A stretch of 8,028 nt of DNA. Origin: 2-01-FULL-41-21 sp038065335. Its GTDB lineage: Bacteria > Patescibacteriota > Minisyncoccia > 2-02-FULL-40-12 > GWA2-44-9. The stretch spans positions 1 through 8,028 of the forward strand of contig JBBTRD010000033.1 in assembly GCA_038065335.1 (NCBI GenBank), read 5' to 3'. Under the pieces are notes generated by a model that worked only from the letters and a program-made list of their open reading frames with translations, did no database searches and was not told the origin of the DNA. How positions within the stretch are numbered: the first letter of the stretch is position 1; each line of letters opens with the position of its first letter. The position numbers were made by a program, and so were the translations under genes. Positions 6,682-8,028 of the stretch are shown piece by piece.

Positions 6682-7764
6682 TTATTTGATAAAAAATTTA
6701 GCAACGTCTTTGTAAGTGATATAGAGCATCAGCGCGACAAGAAGATAAAAGCCGGCCATATTAATAAAACCCTCAACACTCTTTCGGACCGGCGAGCCTT
6801 TGACTTTCTCTGCCAAGAGGAGCACCACTCGACCGCCATCCAGCGCGGGGAACGGAATGATGTTCAAGACGGCCAGATTAATCGAAATCATGGCCACAAA
6901 CTGGAGGAGGTAATTAAGTCCCACTCGCGCCGCTTGACCCGTTAAACTAGCAATGCCGATCGGCCCCGAAACGTCCGCTATCAATTTACCATGAATAACC
7001 AGAGTTTTCAAAAGCGCGTAATAACCCTGCACGGTGGCAATAGTGAGAAAGGCCGCGTCAGAAATCCCCCGCCAAATCGCTTCGTACCACGGATAAGCAA
7101 CCGTCCCCGTCAAAGCTAACGAAACACCAATGGCGCCTTGACCTTCCGGCGGATTGACTCGCGGAGTGAGTGTTTTTTCGACAAGACTGTTTCCTCGTTC
7201 AATCTCCAATACTAAGGGCCGACCTAGATGAGACGCAACAGCGTCTTGAATGTCTTTGGTAGTGTAAATGGGGGTAACGGTTCCGTCCTGTTTGTAACTG
7301 GCAATCGCATCAAGAGACTGCAGGCCGGCGATTTCGGCCGGACTGCCGGCTGTCACGCCAACAATTTGAACTTTTATATTTTGAGCCGAACCCGTATCGC
7401 CATCAATCAGGCCAATTCGCAAACCAAAAAAATTAACAATCATCAACAGACCCGCCGCCAACAAAAAGTTCATCACCACGCCCGCCACTAATACCAGTAT
7501 TCGATTCAAAAACGAGGCCGAAGCGAAACTGCGCGCTCCGCGCTCATCTCCATTCTCACCAAGAATTTTTACAAACCCGCCGAACGGAATCCAATTGAGC
7601 GAATAAGTCGTCTCACCCTTTTTCCAACCCACCAGCCGCGGCGGAAAACCAAATCCAAATTCCTCCACCTTCATCCCCGCCCGCTTGGCCATTATAAAAT
7701 GACCAAACTCGTGCACCAGCACGAGCACCCCAATCACAATAATAAATATAATCGCCGTCAGCAT
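6682..7764 (-). CDS. rseP: Site-2 membrane metalloprotease RseP/RasP family
   Basis: This is an intramembrane zinc protease (peptidase M50) that cuts transmembrane substrates such as anti-sigma factors or remnant signal peptides. The product has 360 residues. The zinc-binding HEFGH lies at 18-22 in the first membrane segment (about 3-24). FGFGFPPRLVG follows (36-46). A second membrane segment is at about 88-112. A single PDZ domain occupies about 128-200, with GSPAEIAGL at 140-148; the usual GD after this motif reads SLD. VSGPIGIA is at 265-272, and the third zinc-ligand motif LDGGR at 308-312 lies in a C-terminal membrane region, with a last segment near 335-352. The ATG at 7764 gives a standard N-terminus. 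The 20 bases before it are an arm of an inverted-repeat element. The nearest purine stretch (GGAAG) lies about 13 nt before the ATG, too far to be a good ribosome binding site. The substrate cannot be told from this window. Confidence 0.95.
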   Translation of the reverse strand: MLTAIIFIIVIGVLVLVHEFGHFIMAKRAGMKVEEFGFGFPPRLVGWKKGETTYSLNWIPFGGFVKILGENGDERGARSFASASFLNRILVLVAGVVMNFLLAAGLLMIVNFFGLRIGLIDGDTGSAQNIKVQIVGVTAGSPAEIAGLQSLDAIASYKQDGTVTPIYTTKDIQDAVASHLGRPLVLEIERGNSLVEKTLTPRVNPPEGQGAIGVSLALTGTVAYPWYEAIWRGISDAAFLTIATVQGYYALLKTLVIHGKLIADVSGPIGIASLTGQAARVGLNYLLQFVAMISINLAVLNIIPFPALDGGRVVLLLAEKVKGSPVRKSVEGFINMAGFYLLVALMLYITYKDVAKFFIK

Positions 7765-7898
7765 CCCAGTATATCAACTTCCAGAATTCCTTCTGGCGTT
7801 TAATTTAACTACACAATATTGCTCCAATAACAATTCTCCCTAGGGACAAGTATAATGTAAAGGAATTATCCAAGCCAACTGGAAGTTGTATTACTGGG
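7765..7898 (+). mobile_element. 134-bp inverted-repeat element (MITE-like), copy 2, at the rseP start
   Basis: Terminal inverted repeats 7765-7784 and 7879-7898 match 17/20, mismatched only at arm positions 8-10. A second stem pairs 7794-7800 with 7872-7877 (TGGCGTT with AAGCCA, one bulged G). CAT flanks both ends (7762-7764 and 7899-7901). The left CAT is the rseP start codon read on the other strand. Orientation is assigned by the block 7791-7808, which matches 16/18 to minus-strand 2624-2607 of copy 1 at almost the same offset (27 against 28 nt from the end). Copy 2 is therefore inverted relative to the gene, unlike copy 1. Further weaker similarity continues through the middle (AATATT, ATAA, ATT, TCC, TAG in order). 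It also holds a 10-bp palindrome TCCCTAGGGA (7837-7846) and a hairpin CCAGAA/TTCTGG (7781-7796). No protein is encoded. A structured leader RNA is the alternative reading. Confidence 0.6.
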
Positions 7899-8026
7899 CA
7901 TTGATATTCAATATACAACAAAAATAAACGCTCTGCCAACGCCTTTTTTTGTGGCTCTTGTTCCTTCCACCCAAACCCCCGACTCGACCGATAATCGGCC
8001 GGCTCCTGCGGCCGGCCGTCATCTAG
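7805..8026 (-). CDS. Possible 3' end of an unidentified upstream gene, running into element copy 2
   Basis: One minus-strand frame is open from the window edge (8026) to a TAA at 7807-7805, 73 codons, without a start in view. I do not recognise the product. Its first part is charged (WKEQEPQKKALAERL, then LFLLYIEYQC); the last 30 codons are encoded inside the inverted-repeat element. If the element and one flanking ATG are removed, the frame stops at once, at a TGA overlapping the rseP start (ATGCTGA). That is the kind of tight junction also seen at mreC-mreD, and it is the main reason to take the frame seriously. Against it: the frame is short, crosses a plausible rseP promoter, and an overlapping plus-strand frame (7861-8028) is open too. 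Confidence 0.28.
   Translation of the reverse strand, partial: LDDGRPQEPADYRSSRGFGWKEQEPQKKALAERLFLLYIEYQCPVIQLPVGLDNSFTLYLSLGRIVIGAILCS
7849..7878 (-). promoter_or_regulatory. Possible promoter inside element copy 2, facing rseP
   Basis: On the minus strand TTGGCT (7878-7873, 4/6 to the -35 consensus) is followed after 18 nt by TATACT (7854-7849, 5/6 to the -10 consensus). It would start transcription near 7842 and give rseP a leader of about 78 nt that includes only one arm of the element, so the long stem would not form in that transcript. Box quality is moderate. Confidence 0.4.
7910..7939 (-). promoter_or_regulatory. Sigma70-like promoter for rseP, upstream of element copy 2
   Basis: The -35 box TTGGCA (7939-7934, 5/6) and -10 box TATATT (7915-7910, 5/6) are 18 nt apart on the minus strand. 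The predicted start is about 7903, only a few bases before the ATG at 7901-7899 that forms the upstream copy of the element's flanking trinucleotide. Without the element this promoter would give a leaderless or nearly leaderless rseP mRNA. With it, the transcript begins with the element and a short reading frame of 11 codons before its stop. Confidence 0.5.
7996..8018. repeat. GC-rich 8-bp hairpin near the window edge
   Basis: CGGCCGGC (7996-8003) and GCCGGCCG (8011-8018) are perfect inverted repeats around a 7-nt loop. No T run follows on either strand, so this is not a typical intrinsic terminator. Its base composition is unlike the A/T-rich leader next to it. It may be part of the upstream coding frame. 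Confidence 0.4.
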
Positions 8027-8028
8027 AC

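Noticed and set aside
7851..7856. Perfect TATAAT on the plus strand inside element copy 2
   Set aside because: No acceptable -35 box at 16-19 nt; it overlaps the minus-strand -10 candidate and faces no supported gene.
7861..8028. Plus-strand frame open to the window edge (56 codons)
   Set aside because: No ordinary start codon before GTG at 7951, low-complexity Pro/Ala-rich translation, and it crosses the element and the rseP promoter region.
1..8028. CRISPR array, tRNA or rRNA genes, transposase
   Set aside because: I saw no spaced direct repeats, no cloverleaf with conserved tRNA boxes, no rRNA sequence and no transposase-like frame on either strand.

Overview
The window is a single-strand block: every gene I can support is on the minus strand and reads from right to left. 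In transcription order they are a site-2 protease (rseP), an archaeal/Thermus-type prolyl-tRNA synthetase (proS), the shape module mreB-mreC-mreD, a class B penicillin-binding protein of the PBP2/MrdA type, and the transcription cleavage factor greA. The standard bacterial code fits all frames. No start codon has a clear Shine-Dalgarno sequence in front of it. A rod-shape operon beside a compact set of housekeeping genes, the ProRS type and the missing Shine-Dalgarno sites together suggest a candidate-phylum bacterium, perhaps Patescibacteria. This placement is inference; no rRNA or ribosomal protein is present to confirm it.

Layout, in gene direction. 8028-7765 is the rseP leader, with a good sigma70-like promoter, the possible 3' end of an unidentified upstream reading frame, and a 134-bp inverted-repeat element ending directly at the rseP ATG. 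7764-6682 is rseP. 6675-6569 is a 107-bp palindromic element with perfect 23-bp arms. 6546-5086 is proS. 4997-3159 carries mreB and mreC, 3 nt apart; mreC and mreD overlap by ATGA. 3162-2644 is mreD. 2651-2516 is a second 136-bp inverted-repeat element ending directly at the PBP2 ATG. 2515-638 is PBP2. 637-532 is an AT-rich gap with a near-consensus promoter for greA, and 531-70 is greA. Positions 1-69 hold nothing I can call beyond a 5-bp hairpin.

MreB, MreC, MreD and PBP2 form most of the elongasome, which steers lateral peptidoglycan synthesis; the RodA glycosyltransferase partner is not in the window. RseP, ProS and GreA are general-purpose neighbours (membrane proteolysis, tRNA charging, transcript cleavage).

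The main discovery candidate is the pair of elements at 2516-2651 and 7765-7898. They have nearly the same length and the same layout (20-bp terminal inverted repeats with an internal mismatch at the same place, an inner second stem, a shared 18-bp block matching 16/18 at the same offset). Both are bracketed by the trinucleotide CAT (ATG on the gene strand). Removing one of them together with one ATG copy recreates a tight mreD/PBP2 overlap with a stop codon in the right frame. They look like two diverged copies of one small non-autonomous mobile or structured element that landed exactly on start codons without destroying them.
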